NCBI GenBank assembly: GCA_017992475.1
Contig: JAGOOO010000002.1
Coordinates: forward strand, 62,001 to 126,000
From: Caldisericia bacterium
GTDB lineage: Bacteria > Caldisericota > Caldisericia > JAAYUI01
Length of the DNA: 64,000 bases
Direction of reading: 5' to 3'
In this document: one piece after another, positions 51,916 through 60,046 of the stretch
Numbering within the stretch: position 1 is the stretch's first letter
Layout of the letters: each line of letters begins with the position of its first letter
Program-made: the position numbers and the translations under genes
The notes under the pieces: generated by a model
The model's input: the letters and a program-made list of their open reading frames with translations, nothing else
Databases searched by the model: none
Told to the model about the DNA's origin: nothing

Positions 51916-51943
51916 GTTTTTTATTTCATTGGTGGATAAAGAC

Positions 51944-52648
51944 ATGAAATCAAAACCATCTTTAGTTGTGTTGCATGGGCTTGGAGCGAGCTCCGAGTGG
52001 ATGGGGATGTATAAAAAATCCTTTTCCGATAACTACAACGTAATTATCCCAGATATGCCCTATTCGCCTGATTCCGGCCCGCATTGCGGCAGGAGTATTA
52101 CAGGTTATGTGGACTATGTGTACGAATTATTAAAAGACACTATCAGAGTAGAAGGGTCTATCCTAATTGGAGAATCTCTCGGTGGTGCTGTTGCGATGAT
52201 GCTTTGTCAAAAAATATCCTTTAAAAAACTGGTTCTCATTGCACCAAGCCTTGGAATTGAAAAGGGTTTTATATCAACATATTTGAGGATGTTGCTTGTT
52301 CCCGTTGACATTCTTGCAGAGCCTGTAGCAGAAAAGATTGCCAAATCTGATCCGGAGTTGGGGGTACTTTCCAAGAAGATCATGGTTTCAACACCCAAAT
52401 ACAAAATGTTAAATCCGCTTGTTGCCATGAAAAGATTTAGCGCTTTTGATTTGGGATCAGACTGTCTCCCAGAATTACTTGTTATCGGAGGAAAGTACGA
52501 CAAGGTTGTCCCAGAAGATAAACTCAGGTTGTTTGCAAGCAAACATGGCGCCAATTTGTACATAAATAATGAATCAGGCCACCATGTTGCTGTGAACAGG
52601 TGGCCTGATGTCGAGGCTAGGATAAAAGAATTTATTCCATATCTTTAG
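51944..52648 (+). CDS. Alpha/beta hydrolase
   Basis: ATG 51944 follows GGTGG; the in-frame extension to 51878 would run through the tRNA and is rejected. The 234-residue protein has the oxyanion strand (LVVLHGLGASSEW), the nucleophile elbow GESLGG, the acid in VIGGKYDKVVP and the catalytic histidine in ESGHHVAVNRWP. The substrate is unknown. It lies 28 bases after tRNA-Leu with no clear promoter between, so part of its mRNA may come from read-through of the tRNA. Confidence 0.88.
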   Translation: MKSKPSLVVLHGLGASSEWMGMYKKSFSDNYNVIIPDMPYSPDSGPHCGRSITGYVDYVYELLKDTIRVEGSILIGESLGGAVAMMLCQKISFKKLVLIAPSLGIEKGFISTYLRMLLVPVDILAEPVAEKIAKSDPELGVLSKKIMVSTPKYKMLNPLVAMKRFSAFDLGSDCLPELLVIGGKYDKVVPEDKLRLFASKHGANLYINNESGHHVAVNRWPDVEARIKEFIPYL

Positions 52649-53513
52649 TTTCGTAATCGTAGTCATGTTGCTTGATGTACACTTCAAGATACCTGAGGTC
52701 CCTGTCAAAGAATTGTGGTGAAATGATTGGCAGATTGCGCTCTTCTTCCCATTCCTGGAGTCCTCTTATCATTATGAATTCCTCAAATCCAAGAGACATC
52801 AGGAAAAAGTATGGCCAGAGGCTCATGGAAGGGGTCACGGTAAAGTTTGTAAAATAGACAATCAGCACTGGGAAAATAGAAATGAACAGTATAAGGAGCC
52901 TTATTCCAAAGATTGCCCAGAACCTTCTGGATGTTGCCACCCATGAGCGCTTCAATGCCCCGAAAATGCCTTCTCCCGAGATGATCAACACCGGAGCGTA
53001 TGAAAATTTGGTCAAAACCATGTATGCCAGTATCAGCATGACGAGGTATATCCAATTGATGGCAATTTGTGGAACAAAGATCGCTTCCATAAGGATTTGC
53101 AATCCGTACATTGCGCCAAGGAAAAGTGAGAAAAGAAGGACAAGAAAACTTGTGTAAGAAAGCATCCTTTTTGTATAGAATACTATTCCATTGATGAATG
53201 TTCTCTGTGCAATGTGCTTGGGGTCGACCGTTCCTATGAGAAACCTGTATGCGCCAGCAAGAGCTGGTGCCGCTATGAACATCCAGAAGACCAGAAACAG
53301 CGCTACTGTAATGATGTTTGGTACACTCGGCCAGTAGATAAAAGAAAGGATGCTTTTGGTAAGGCTTGGAGGGTTTTTGAAAGAGAGGGCCATTATTATT
53401 TCAGACAGGAAGAGCGAGAAATAGATTGAGACTACGAATGCAGCTCCGACACCAAGAAGCCCTGCCACATGCCTTAGCATTTTCTGCCATGTTCTGGTCC
53501 AAAAATTGTTCAT
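52632..53513 (-). CDS. Multi-pass membrane protein, paralogue 2 of the local family
   Basis: ATG 53513 (MNNFWTRTWQKMLRHVAGLLG) follows AAAGGAG; the frame extended to 53594 runs into the preceding gene and is not used. Six helices are visible with the family pattern LTKFSYAPVLIISGEGIFGALKRSWVATSRRFWAIFG. A charged C-terminal tail of ~50 residues (EEERNLPIISPQFFDRDLR) is cytosolic. The 3' end overlaps the hydrolase gene by 17 bases. Confidence 0.65.
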   Translation of the reverse strand: MNNFWTRTWQKMLRHVAGLLGVGAAFVVSIYFSLFLSEIIMALSFKNPPSLTKSILSFIYWPSVPNIITVALFLVFWMFIAAPALAGAYRFLIGTVDPKHIAQRTFINGIVFYTKRMLSYTSFLVLLFSLFLGAMYGLQILMEAIFVPQIAINWIYLVMLILAYMVLTKFSYAPVLIISGEGIFGALKRSWVATSRRFWAIFGIRLLILFISIFPVLIVYFTNFTVTPSMSLWPYFFLMSLGFEEFIMIRGLQEWEEERNLPIISPQFFDRDLRYLEVYIKQHDYDYETKDME

Positions 53514-53526
53514 GATGCTCCTTTCA

Positions 53527-54405
53527 TTATGAGACGGCACTTTCTGTTTCTTGCCCCCCCGAAACCATCCTGAACGCGGAAGCTGTTGCAACAATAGAGA
53601 ACGTGAAGGCCGACCATGTCACTAAACTCAAAAAAACGAAAAATATTTTATCAAGGCCAAGTTGCAGTGGTAAGAATGAAATCAATACACCAATCAAGCT
53701 GCAAAAGGAGCCGAGTACCAATTGTACAGCGAAAAGTTCAAAGTACCATGGCCAGATTGACCTTGTTGATGCCAGGAGCGACTCCATAAAAGACTGGCCA
53801 TTAAAATAATAAAAAGGTGCAAAAAGCAGTGGTGTTATAACTATACAAACTACAGTAAAGGCGACCATTTCAAACAAAAAAAATGTCCATGGCGACCAAC
53901 TCTCTGCTACCCATGGAAGAGCAATTGAAACAAACGCTGCCAAACCGTGAATTGCCAGAACAATTGGGAAAATCTGTGCCTGATAACCTACCATTCTGGC
54001 GCCTTTTTTGATTATCCCACCTTCAAATTTCTGGCTTGAATTACCGTGTGTGAATCCACCAAGGATTAAGTTTAAGATTCCACCCTGAAGGAAACCTGTA
54101 GCAAGAACATTTATTACCACACCCAGGCCTATTGTCAGCCATTTTGTCATAGAATCCGGGATAACAAAAATCAATTTTGCAAGATAGCCTGAGGTTTCAA
54201 GAAATGTTGGTTTTGAAAATATTTCATGTGAAATTACAGGGAGATCATTATTGCCCGGGAATATGACGAAAAGTATGGTACACATGAGAGCAAGGATAAT
54301 AAATGGAACCAGCCTGTACATTGTTCCAAAGCCAGCCAGGGCTATATAATTCGCCTTTATTGCCAGAAAAGTGTTTTTCCAGAATTTCCTTTTCACTGCC
54401 ACCAT
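53527..54405 (-). CDS. Multi-pass membrane protein, paralogue 1 of the local family
   Basis: The 292-residue protein has about six helices and the family pattern FAPFYYFNGQSFMESLLASTRSIWPWYFELF. TATAAT overlaps the ATG at 54405 and lies seven bases before an in-frame GTG at codon 4 (54396), which may be the true leaderless start, though no good -35 is visible. It begins 21 bases after the gpmI stop and runs into paralogue 2 after 13 bases. Confidence 0.65.
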   Translation of the reverse strand: MVAVKRKFWKNTFLAIKANYIALAGFGTMYRLVPFIILALMCTILFVIFPGNNDLPVISHEIFSKPTFLETSGYLAKLIFVIPDSMTKWLTIGLGVVINVLATGFLQGGILNLILGGFTHGNSSQKFEGGIIKKGARMVGYQAQIFPIVLAIHGLAAFVSIALPWVAESWSPWTFFLFEMVAFTVVCIVITPLLFAPFYYFNGQSFMESLLASTRSIWPWYFELFAVQLVLGSFCSLIGVLISFLPLQLGLDKIFFVFLSLVTWSAFTFSIVATASAFRMVSGGQETESAVS

Positions 54406-54426
54406 TATATCATTGCCATTCCCAAA

Positions 54427-55980
54427 TTAAAATGTATCCGGAACAAGGATGGATCTCTTCATTGAGGGGTGTGGTTTGAGTCCAAGGAGGTAGAGAATCA
54501 GCCCTGTAACATCTGACAGACTCCCGCCTTCACCAAACTCCCATGGTTTCCTGCCCTCACTCGGAATAAAGATGCAGGGCACAAGATTTGTCGAGTGGGC
54601 AGTCTCCTTGTTTCCATTCTCGTCAAGTAACTGCTCTGCATTGCCGTGGTCTGATATGATTACCACATCATAACTATGCTCATGCGCCGCATTGACTATC
54701 TTTCCGGTTGATTCATCGACCTGTTTTATGGTTTTGATTGTTGCGTCAATGTTGCCAGTGTGACCTACCATGTCAGGGTTTGCCAGATTGCAGACAATAA
54801 AGCTGTGCTTCTCGGTTTTGATGTCTTCCACAAGTTTTTCTTCAACCTGCGGGCATGACATTTCCGGCTGTAAATCGTAAGTGGGGACCTTTGGCGATGG
54901 CACAAGGACCCTGTCTTCGCCCTTGTAAGTCTCCTCCCTACCTCCGTTGAGAAAATATGTAACATGGGCGTATTTTTCAGTTTCTGCGATGCGAAGCTGG
55001 GAGAGTCCTGCATCGGAAACAATTTTGCCAAGGGTGGTTTCGATGTCCTGTTTCAAAAGCTCTTCTGTAAAAATTATTGGAAGAGTAAACGTTTCATCAT
55101 ACATTGCGAAACATGTGTAGCTTATCTTTGGTAATTTGTCCCTTTCAAATCCTGTAAAATCCTTTTCGGTAAGAGCTTTTGTGAGCTCCCTTGCCCTGTC
55201 AGGCCTGTAATTGAAGTGTATGAATGAGTCGCCGTCTTCAATCAGTGCCAGTGGTTTGTCACCATCCATTATGATCGTAGGTGTTACAAATTCATCTGTC
55301 TCGCCCAGCAGATAGGCCTGGTCAACGGCTTCAATTGCTGATCTGGCATGTCTCCCTTTTCCAGCTGTCAGGCAATCGTAGGCTATTTTTACCCTGTCCC
55401 AGCGGTTGTCCCTGTCCATGCTGAAGTATCTTCCCTGAACGGTTGCTATTTTTCCACAGCCGATTTCCTTTAGTTTGCCCTCAATTTCGGCGATATATTT
55501 TTTGGCGGATTGTGGTGGTGTGTCCCTTCCATCAAGAAAGGCATGCACAAATACGTTTTCAACCCCGCATGATTTTGCTGTTTTGACTATTTCGTAGAGG
55601 TGCTCCAGAACCGAATGGACACCACCATCAGAGCATAACCCAGCCAGATGGAGTTTGCCTTTTTTGCCATCCTCTATTGCTTTCAGCAATGTCGGATTTT
55701 TTTGGAACATTCCATCTTCAATGGATTTGTTGATTAGCGTCAGTTTCTGGTAAACGATCCTTCCTGCGCCAAGATTGAGGTGCCCGACTTCCGAATTCCC
55801 CATTTGTCCCTTTGGGAGTCCAACGGCCAGTCCTGATGCCTCAAGGAGTGTGTGCGGATATTTTCTCTGGAGCTCGTCAATGTTGGGTGTTCCGGCCAGA
55901 GTAATGGCATTTCCTGGGCCAGGTGGTGCCACCCCGAAACCATCCAGTATAAGAAGTAAAACTTTGTTGCCTGTTTTCAC
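54427..55980 (-). CDS. gpmI: Cofactor-independent phosphoglycerate mutase
   Basis: The 517-residue protein has the alkaline-phosphatase-type metal ligands and phosphoserine of iPGM: LLILDGFG, QMGNSEVGHLNLGAGR (nucleophile serine), the central HAFLDGRDTPP, and VVIISDHGNAEQL with NPDMVGHTGN. It interconverts 3- and 2-phosphoglycerate in glycolysis. The GTG start at 55980 is seven bases after a promoter -10, predicting a leaderless mRNA. Confidence 0.96.
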   Translation of the reverse strand: MKTGNKVLLLILDGFGVAPPGPGNAITLAGTPNIDELQRKYPHTLLEASGLAVGLPKGQMGNSEVGHLNLGAGRIVYQKLTLINKSIEDGMFQKNPTLLKAIEDGKKGKLHLAGLCSDGGVHSVLEHLYEIVKTAKSCGVENVFVHAFLDGRDTPPQSAKKYIAEIEGKLKEIGCGKIATVQGRYFSMDRDNRWDRVKIAYDCLTAGKGRHARSAIEAVDQAYLLGETDEFVTPTIIMDGDKPLALIEDGDSFIHFNYRPDRARELTKALTEKDFTGFERDKLPKISYTCFAMYDETFTLPIIFTEELLKQDIETTLGKIVSDAGLSQLRIAETEKYAHVTYFLNGGREETYKGEDRVLVPSPKVPTYDLQPEMSCPQVEEKLVEDIKTEKHSFIVCNLANPDMVGHTGNIDATIKTIKQVDESTGKIVNAAHEHSYDVVIISDHGNAEQLLDENGNKETAHSTNLVPCIFIPSEGRKPWEFGEGGSLSDVTGLILYLLGLKPHPSMKRSILVPDTF

Positions 55981-55987
55981 GCAATCA

Positions 55988-56015
55988 AGTTTACTTCAAC
56001 ACCAAAACGCTTCAA
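55988..56015 (-). promoter_or_regulatory. Leaderless-type promoter of gpmI
   Basis: On the minus strand TTGAAG (56015-56010), 16 bp, TAAACT (55993-55988), then seven bases to the GTG. Confidence 0.55.
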
Positions 56016-56051
56016 GTACCACGATTATTAGCGTCCGATTTTGCCAAAACG

Positions 56052-56079
56052 TTGACAAAAGCACATCCATACTTACAAT
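56052..56079 (+). promoter_or_regulatory. Leaderless-type promoter of minD
   Basis: TTGACA (56052-56057), 16 bp, TACAAT (56074-56079), then 11 bases to the ATG at 56091. The TTG of the -35 is itself in frame with minD, which explains an artificially longer frame. Confidence 0.7.
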
Positions 56080-56090
56080 CTTCTAGCAAT

Positions 56091-56894
56091 ATGGGAAGAT
56101 CTATCGTTGTTACTTCAGGAAAAGGAGGCGTTGGAAAAACAACGCTAACCGCAAACCTTGGGTATGGGCTGTCGCTTGAAGGGAAAAAAGTCGTCCTGGT
56201 TGATACGGACATAGGTCTTAGAAATCTTGATGTCATACTGGGTCTTGAAAACAGGGTTGTCTATGATGTTGTAAATGTCGCAGAGGGAACCTGTGAACTT
56301 CAGCAGGCCCTTGTCAAAGACAAAAGGCTTGGCTCCAGCCTGTTTTTGCTGCCTGCCGCCCAGACCAGAAGAAAAGAAGATATATCAAATGACCAGCTGA
56401 AGCAGATTGTAACAGCGCTCAAAGGTGCGTTTGACTATGTAATTCTGGATTGTCCTGCAGGCATCGAGCATGGTTTCAACAATGCGGTCAATTCTGCGGA
56501 CGAGGCGGTTGTTGTTGTAACACCCGAAGTCTCATCCGTAAGGGACGCAGACAGGGTCATAGGCCTTTTGGAATCAGCAGGAGTGAATGACATCTCACTT
56601 GTCGTAAACAGGATCAAACCAGAAATGGTCTCCTCTGGAGAGATGATGAGTGTCGAGGACGTGCTTGACATACTCGCTGTCAGACTTTTGGGTGTCATCC
56701 CGGAGGACAGACAGGTAATTGTCTCAACAAACAAGGGAGAGCCAATAATTCTTAACGAAAAATCACTGGCCACTTCGGCCATAAAAGCCATCGTTGACAG
56801 GCTTGAAGGCAGGGAGGTCCCAATCCCAACTTTTGGCAAGAGGGGTTTCTGGGCAAGACTCTCTGATGCAATAACCGGCAGGAGGAAACAATGA
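56091..56894 (+). CDS. minD: Septum site-determining ATPase MinD
   Basis: The 267-residue protein begins MGRSIVVTSGKGGVGKTTLTANL, with the deviant Walker A of the ParA/MinD family. DTDIGLRNLDVILGLENR and LDCPAGIEHGF follow. The C-terminus ends in the amphipathic membrane-targeting stretch (KRGFWARLSDAI). It positions the division site with MinE. The minE gene overlaps its stop (ATGA). No minC is adjacent. Confidence 0.95.
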   Translation: MGRSIVVTSGKGGVGKTTLTANLGYGLSLEGKKVVLVDTDIGLRNLDVILGLENRVVYDVVNVAEGTCELQQALVKDKRLGSSLFLLPAAQTRRKEDISNDQLKQIVTALKGAFDYVILDCPAGIEHGFNNAVNSADEAVVVVTPEVSSVRDADRVIGLLESAGVNDISLVVNRIKPEMVSSGEMMSVEDVLDILAVRLLGVIPEDRQVIVSTNKGEPIILNEKSLATSAIKAIVDRLEGREVPIPTFGKRGFWARLSDAITGRRKQ

Positions 56895-57145
56895 GCTTTT
56901 TTTTCAGGGCCAAACCATCGGCCAGCATGGCCAAGGAACGGCTAAGAATGGTTTTGATACAGGACAGGTCGCTGCTTTCTCCCGGGATGCTTGACAGCAT
57001 GAGAAAAGATATGATAGAGGTGCTCAACAAATATTTTGTCGTTGACAATGAAGGCATTGAAATTGACATAGACAGCAAGGACACCTCGACAATGCTTGTG
57101 GCAAACATCCCGATCATCCAGACCAAAAGAAGAACTAATCAGTAG
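56891..57145 (+). CDS. minE: Cell division topological specificity factor MinE
   Basis: The 84-residue protein has the N-terminal MinD-stimulating helix region (SMAKERLRMVLIQDRSLLSPGML) and the C-terminal dimerisation domain (DMIEVLNKYFVVDNEGIEIDI). It drives the pole-to-pole cycling of MinD. The end overlaps the end of scpB by 11 bases. Confidence 0.93.
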   Translation: MSFFFRAKPSASMAKERLRMVLIQDRSLLSPGMLDSMRKDMIEVLNKYFVVDNEGIEIDIDSKDTSTMLVANIPIIQTKRRTNQ

Positions 57146-57716
57146 CCTGTTCTAGCGTTTCTTCCAGAGAGACCTCTTCAAAGAGGCCTTCTTCACCTGT
57201 TTCCTCGTCTGTCGTCAGAAAAGTAACATGGGCTTTCATCTCTTCGATTCCCGAAACCCCGGCCATTTGCCTGAATTTGTCAGTCACAATATATGAGACC
57301 TTTCTCTTCTTTGTAACAGAGGGTTTTTCTATTCTTTCAAGGAGCCCCTTTTTCACTAGTCCCTGAATTGTCATTTCAGAGGGTTTGCCTCTGTATTTTG
57401 AAATTTGAGGGCAAGAGGCCTCTCCTTTGCTTGCAACAATGGCAAGCACTTCAATTGCGGCAGAAGTCATCTTCCTTTTAGTGGCCCTTGAAACAAGTGG
57501 TTTTATGAATTCCTCATACTCCGGGTTTGTGAGCAACTGGGCATGGCCATTGGTGATTTTGAGGAAGATGCCGCTGTCCCTGTACCTGATTGCCAGGTAG
57601 CCCAGCGCCTGGTTTACCTCGCTTTGATCGCATTTTGCCAGGTGGGCGATTCGCTTGATTGCCAAAGGTTTGTTTGAGGCAAAAAGAATGGCCTCGATAG
57701 TATTCTGTATGTTCAT
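57135..57716 (-). CDS. scpB: Segregation and condensation protein B
   Basis: The 193-residue protein holds two winged-helix domains (NTIEAILFASNKPLAIKRIAHL; ALGYLAIRYRDSGIFL; IEVLAIVASKGEASCPQISKYRG). It binds ScpA as a dimer within the SMC condensin. An acidic C-terminal tail (EETGEEGLFEEVSLEETLEQ) follows. It overlaps scpA by four bases. Confidence 0.92.
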   Translation of the reverse strand: MNIQNTIEAILFASNKPLAIKRIAHLAKCDQSEVNQALGYLAIRYRDSGIFLKITNGHAQLLTNPEYEEFIKPLVSRATKRKMTSAAIEVLAIVASKGEASCPQISKYRGKPSEMTIQGLVKKGLLERIEKPSVTKKRKVSYIVTDKFRQMAGVSGIEEMKAHVTFLTTDEETGEEGLFEEVSLEETLEQATD

Positions 57717-58408
57717 GCCTTGTCGATGTATATTGGCCCGAATGGTTCCTCCTGATAGAGGAGGACACGTTTTCTTTTTGCAAGCTCGAGTATGGCCAGG
57801 AGATTTGTTATCACGTCAAACCTTGTAGAGTTTTTGGTCAGGAGCAGCGAAAAAAGGAGCTGGATGCCCTTCTTCAGACGGTCCATTATTTCGCCCATCG
57901 CCGCCCTCAGATCGATTGTTTTTCTTCTAACGATAATTGGGGTCTGGTCGACTTCGCGCTTTTTTGCCAATCTGGCGATTATTGCTACCAACCTCTTGCT
58001 GGTTGGGACCGATATTTCTTCTGAGCACACGACTTCTGGGGAAGGCCTTGGAAAGCTGCCCGCATCGAGCTCGAAATTTCTTTTTATGAGATCTTTGAGC
58101 TGGCACAGTGCGTTAAAATTACCCTCAAGCCTGCCCTCGAATTCGCCGGTTTCAAACACGGAAGGCTTTGTTTTTTCAATAAACCTTCCACCATTTGCCA
58201 CGAACTCTGATTTCATGAGTAACAGGCTTGCAACCTTGTCAAGCGCTTCAAGCTGTGAAGCCGTTACGCCGTCTGACTGCACGATTATTTCTAGAAGTTT
58301 TTCAGTTATTACAGCAAGCCTGATGTTGTATGGTGAAACTTTCCCGGCCCTGGCCGACTGGATAATCAGCCCAAGGCTGTTTGGATTTACAACATTGTCA
58401 ATAGGCAA
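57713..58408 (-). CDS. scpA: Segregation and condensation protein A
   Basis: The 231-residue protein shows kleisin features: the N-terminal region (ITEKLLEIIVQSDGVTASQLEALDKVASLLLMKSEF) and the C-terminal winged helix (TNLLAILELAKRKRVLLYQEEPFGPIYI). The TTG start at 58408 lies 11 bases inside trpS, with GAGGATGG upstream. It bridges SMC heads together with ScpB. Confidence 0.88.
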   Translation of the reverse strand: MPIDNVVNPNSLGLIIQSARAGKVSPYNIRLAVITEKLLEIIVQSDGVTASQLEALDKVASLLLMKSEFVANGGRFIEKTKPSVFETGEFEGRLEGNFNALCQLKDLIKRNFELDAGSFPRPSPEVVCSEEISVPTSKRLVAIIARLAKKREVDQTPIIVRRKTIDLRAAMGEIMDRLKKGIQLLFSLLLTKNSTRFDVITNLLAILELAKRKRVLLYQEEPFGPIYIDKA

Positions 58409-59378
58409 GGCCCATCCTCTCTTTTACCTCATTCCAGATCGGCGTTGTGAATTCGTTTGCCTTTCTGGAGCCTTCATTCAGGATTTCCCAAACCATTTTT
58501 GGATTTGATTCGTATCCGGCCCTTTTTTCCCTGAGCGGGGCAATGATCCCGTCCATGAAAGCGGCAAGCTCTTTCTTGCATGCGACACAACCAAGCTCTC
58601 CCTTTTTGCAACCTTCGGCCCTGTCTTTAAGGTTAGGCGTTTTGAGGATCTTGTGGAAATCATATACCGAGCAGATGTCTGGGTGGCCCGGGTCAGCTTT
58701 TCTTATCTTCTCCGGGTCAGTGACCATTTGCGAAATCTTTTGCTGTATTTCTTGTGGGCCATCGGAAAGGAAGATAGCATTGTCGAGACTTTTGCTCATT
58801 TTCCTGCAATCTGTACCTGGTATTAATGGGTAGTCCCTCAGGAATTCTTGTGGCTCCGGGAATGTCTCGCCATACATCGAATTGAACCTTCTGGCAATTT
58901 CCCTTGAAATCTCAAGGTGTGGCCTCTGGTCTTTTCCTATGGGGACAAGGTTGGCCTTGTAGGCGAGTATGTCCGCGGCCTGGAGCACAGGATAGCCAAG
59001 CAATCCATGCCCAACGCTGTCCTGGAGGTTCATGTCCCTGACCATGTCCTTTACTGTCGGGTTTCTCTCGAGCCATCCTGTTGGGGTCAGCATTGAAAGC
59101 ACAAGGTAGAGATTGTAGTGTATAGGGACTTCCGACTGGACGAGGACAGCCGATTTCTGTGGATCTATTCCTGCCGCGAACCAGTCACAGGCCATCTGGA
59201 AAATGTTTTCCTTTATCTCTGAAGTTTTGTCAGCACTTGTTGTCAGGACGTGAAGGTCTGCAACAAGGAAAAAACATTCGTGCTGGTGCTGCATTTCGAC
59301 ATAAGAAAGCAGAACTGAAAGGTAGTGTCCGATGTGCATGCGGCCTGTTGGCCTCATGCCAGAGAGTACTCTAGCCAT
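58398..59378 (-). CDS. trpS: Tryptophanyl-tRNA synthetase
   Basis: ATG 59378 starts MARVLSGMRPTGRMHIGHYLSVLLSY with the class I HIGH motif (MHIGH) and overlaps the preceding stop (ATGA); the longer frame to 59519 is inside that gene. KMSKS is seen in DCRKMSKSLDNAIFL. The 326-residue length fits bacterial TrpRS. A cysteine cluster (CKKGELGCVACKKEL) near residue 270 could bind an iron-sulfur cluster or zinc, as in Thermotoga TrpRS. Confidence 0.95.
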   Translation of the reverse strand: MARVLSGMRPTGRMHIGHYLSVLLSYVEMQHQHECFFLVADLHVLTTSADKTSEIKENIFQMACDWFAAGIDPQKSAVLVQSEVPIHYNLYLVLSMLTPTGWLERNPTVKDMVRDMNLQDSVGHGLLGYPVLQAADILAYKANLVPIGKDQRPHLEISREIARRFNSMYGETFPEPQEFLRDYPLIPGTDCRKMSKSLDNAIFLSDGPQEIQQKISQMVTDPEKIRKADPGHPDICSVYDFHKILKTPNLKDRAEGCKKGELGCVACKKELAAFMDGIIAPLREKRAGYESNPKMVWEILNEGSRKANEFTTPIWNEVKERMGLAY

Positions 59379-60046
59379 CAAAATCCTCCAATAAATGGTG
59401 TGAAATAAGCAAAATAGGGTCTTCCTATCATGCCGAACAGCTTGAGAAAGACGCTCGAAGCTGAAATCAGCCATGAAAGAAGTGGTGTCAAGATTATCAG
59501 TATGACGATGAGTGTCCACCCCATGTAGGTTATGGCCATGGAGTCATAGACCCCTTGCGGCTTGTGGTATAGAAGTCCAACAAGCAGTTTGAAGCCCGGC
59601 AATTGCGGTATGGGGAGAAGATTGAACAGGGCAAAAAATATATTGAAGGCACAGAAAAATTCTACTGCAGATTTTATGGTCCTCAAATCGAGGTTTGTGA
59701 CTGGCTCGAGCCATTTGAGCAGCAAATAGACGAGTCCACCAGCAATCCACATGGCAAGGTTTGCCCCAATGCCTGACAGTTCGATAAGCAGGGGTGCGTA
59801 GCGTTTTTGCCCGAGGTCGTTGAAATTGTATTCCATCGGCTTCATCCAGCCCACATAAAAAATCAGCAGTGATGCACTTCCAAAAATATCGAGATGGTGG
59901 AGCGGATTCCAGGAAAATCTTCCCTGTATCTTTGTTTGCCTGTCACCAAGCCTGTAGGCCACCCATGCCCTGGTGTAGCAGTTTACGAGGCCGCACCCTA
60001 CAAAAAGAATCAGGAGCGGAAACATTTTTATCAGATAATCATTCAC
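59378..60046 (-). CDS. Site-2-protease-like membrane protein without zinc-binding residues
   Basis: The 222-residue protein has about six helices and aligns with the short M50 family next to trpS/scpA in many bacteria. The zinc motif HExxH is NCYTR here (residues 22-26), within an otherwise conserved AWVAYRLGD and KIQGRFSWNPLHHLDIFG. The third ligand region, normally NLLPIPPLDG, reads NLLPIPQLPG. All metal ligands are therefore lost while the fold-defining sequence is kept. GTG start at 60046, overlapping the upstream gene by eight bases. Confidence 0.82.
   Translation of the reverse strand: MNDYLIKMFPLLILFVGCGLVNCYTRAWVAYRLGDRQTKIQGRFSWNPLHHLDIFGSASLLIFYVGWMKPMEYNFNDLGQKRYAPLLIELSGIGANLAMWIAGGLVYLLLKWLEPVTNLDLRTIKSAVEFFCAFNIFFALFNLLPIPQLPGFKLLVGLLYHKPQGVYDSMAITYMGWTLIVILIILTPLLSWLISASSVFLKLFGMIGRPYFAYFTPFIGGF

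Noticed and set aside
56052-56090. Extended N-terminus of MinD
   Set aside because: These codons coincide with the promoter -35 and -10, and the family start is at 56091.
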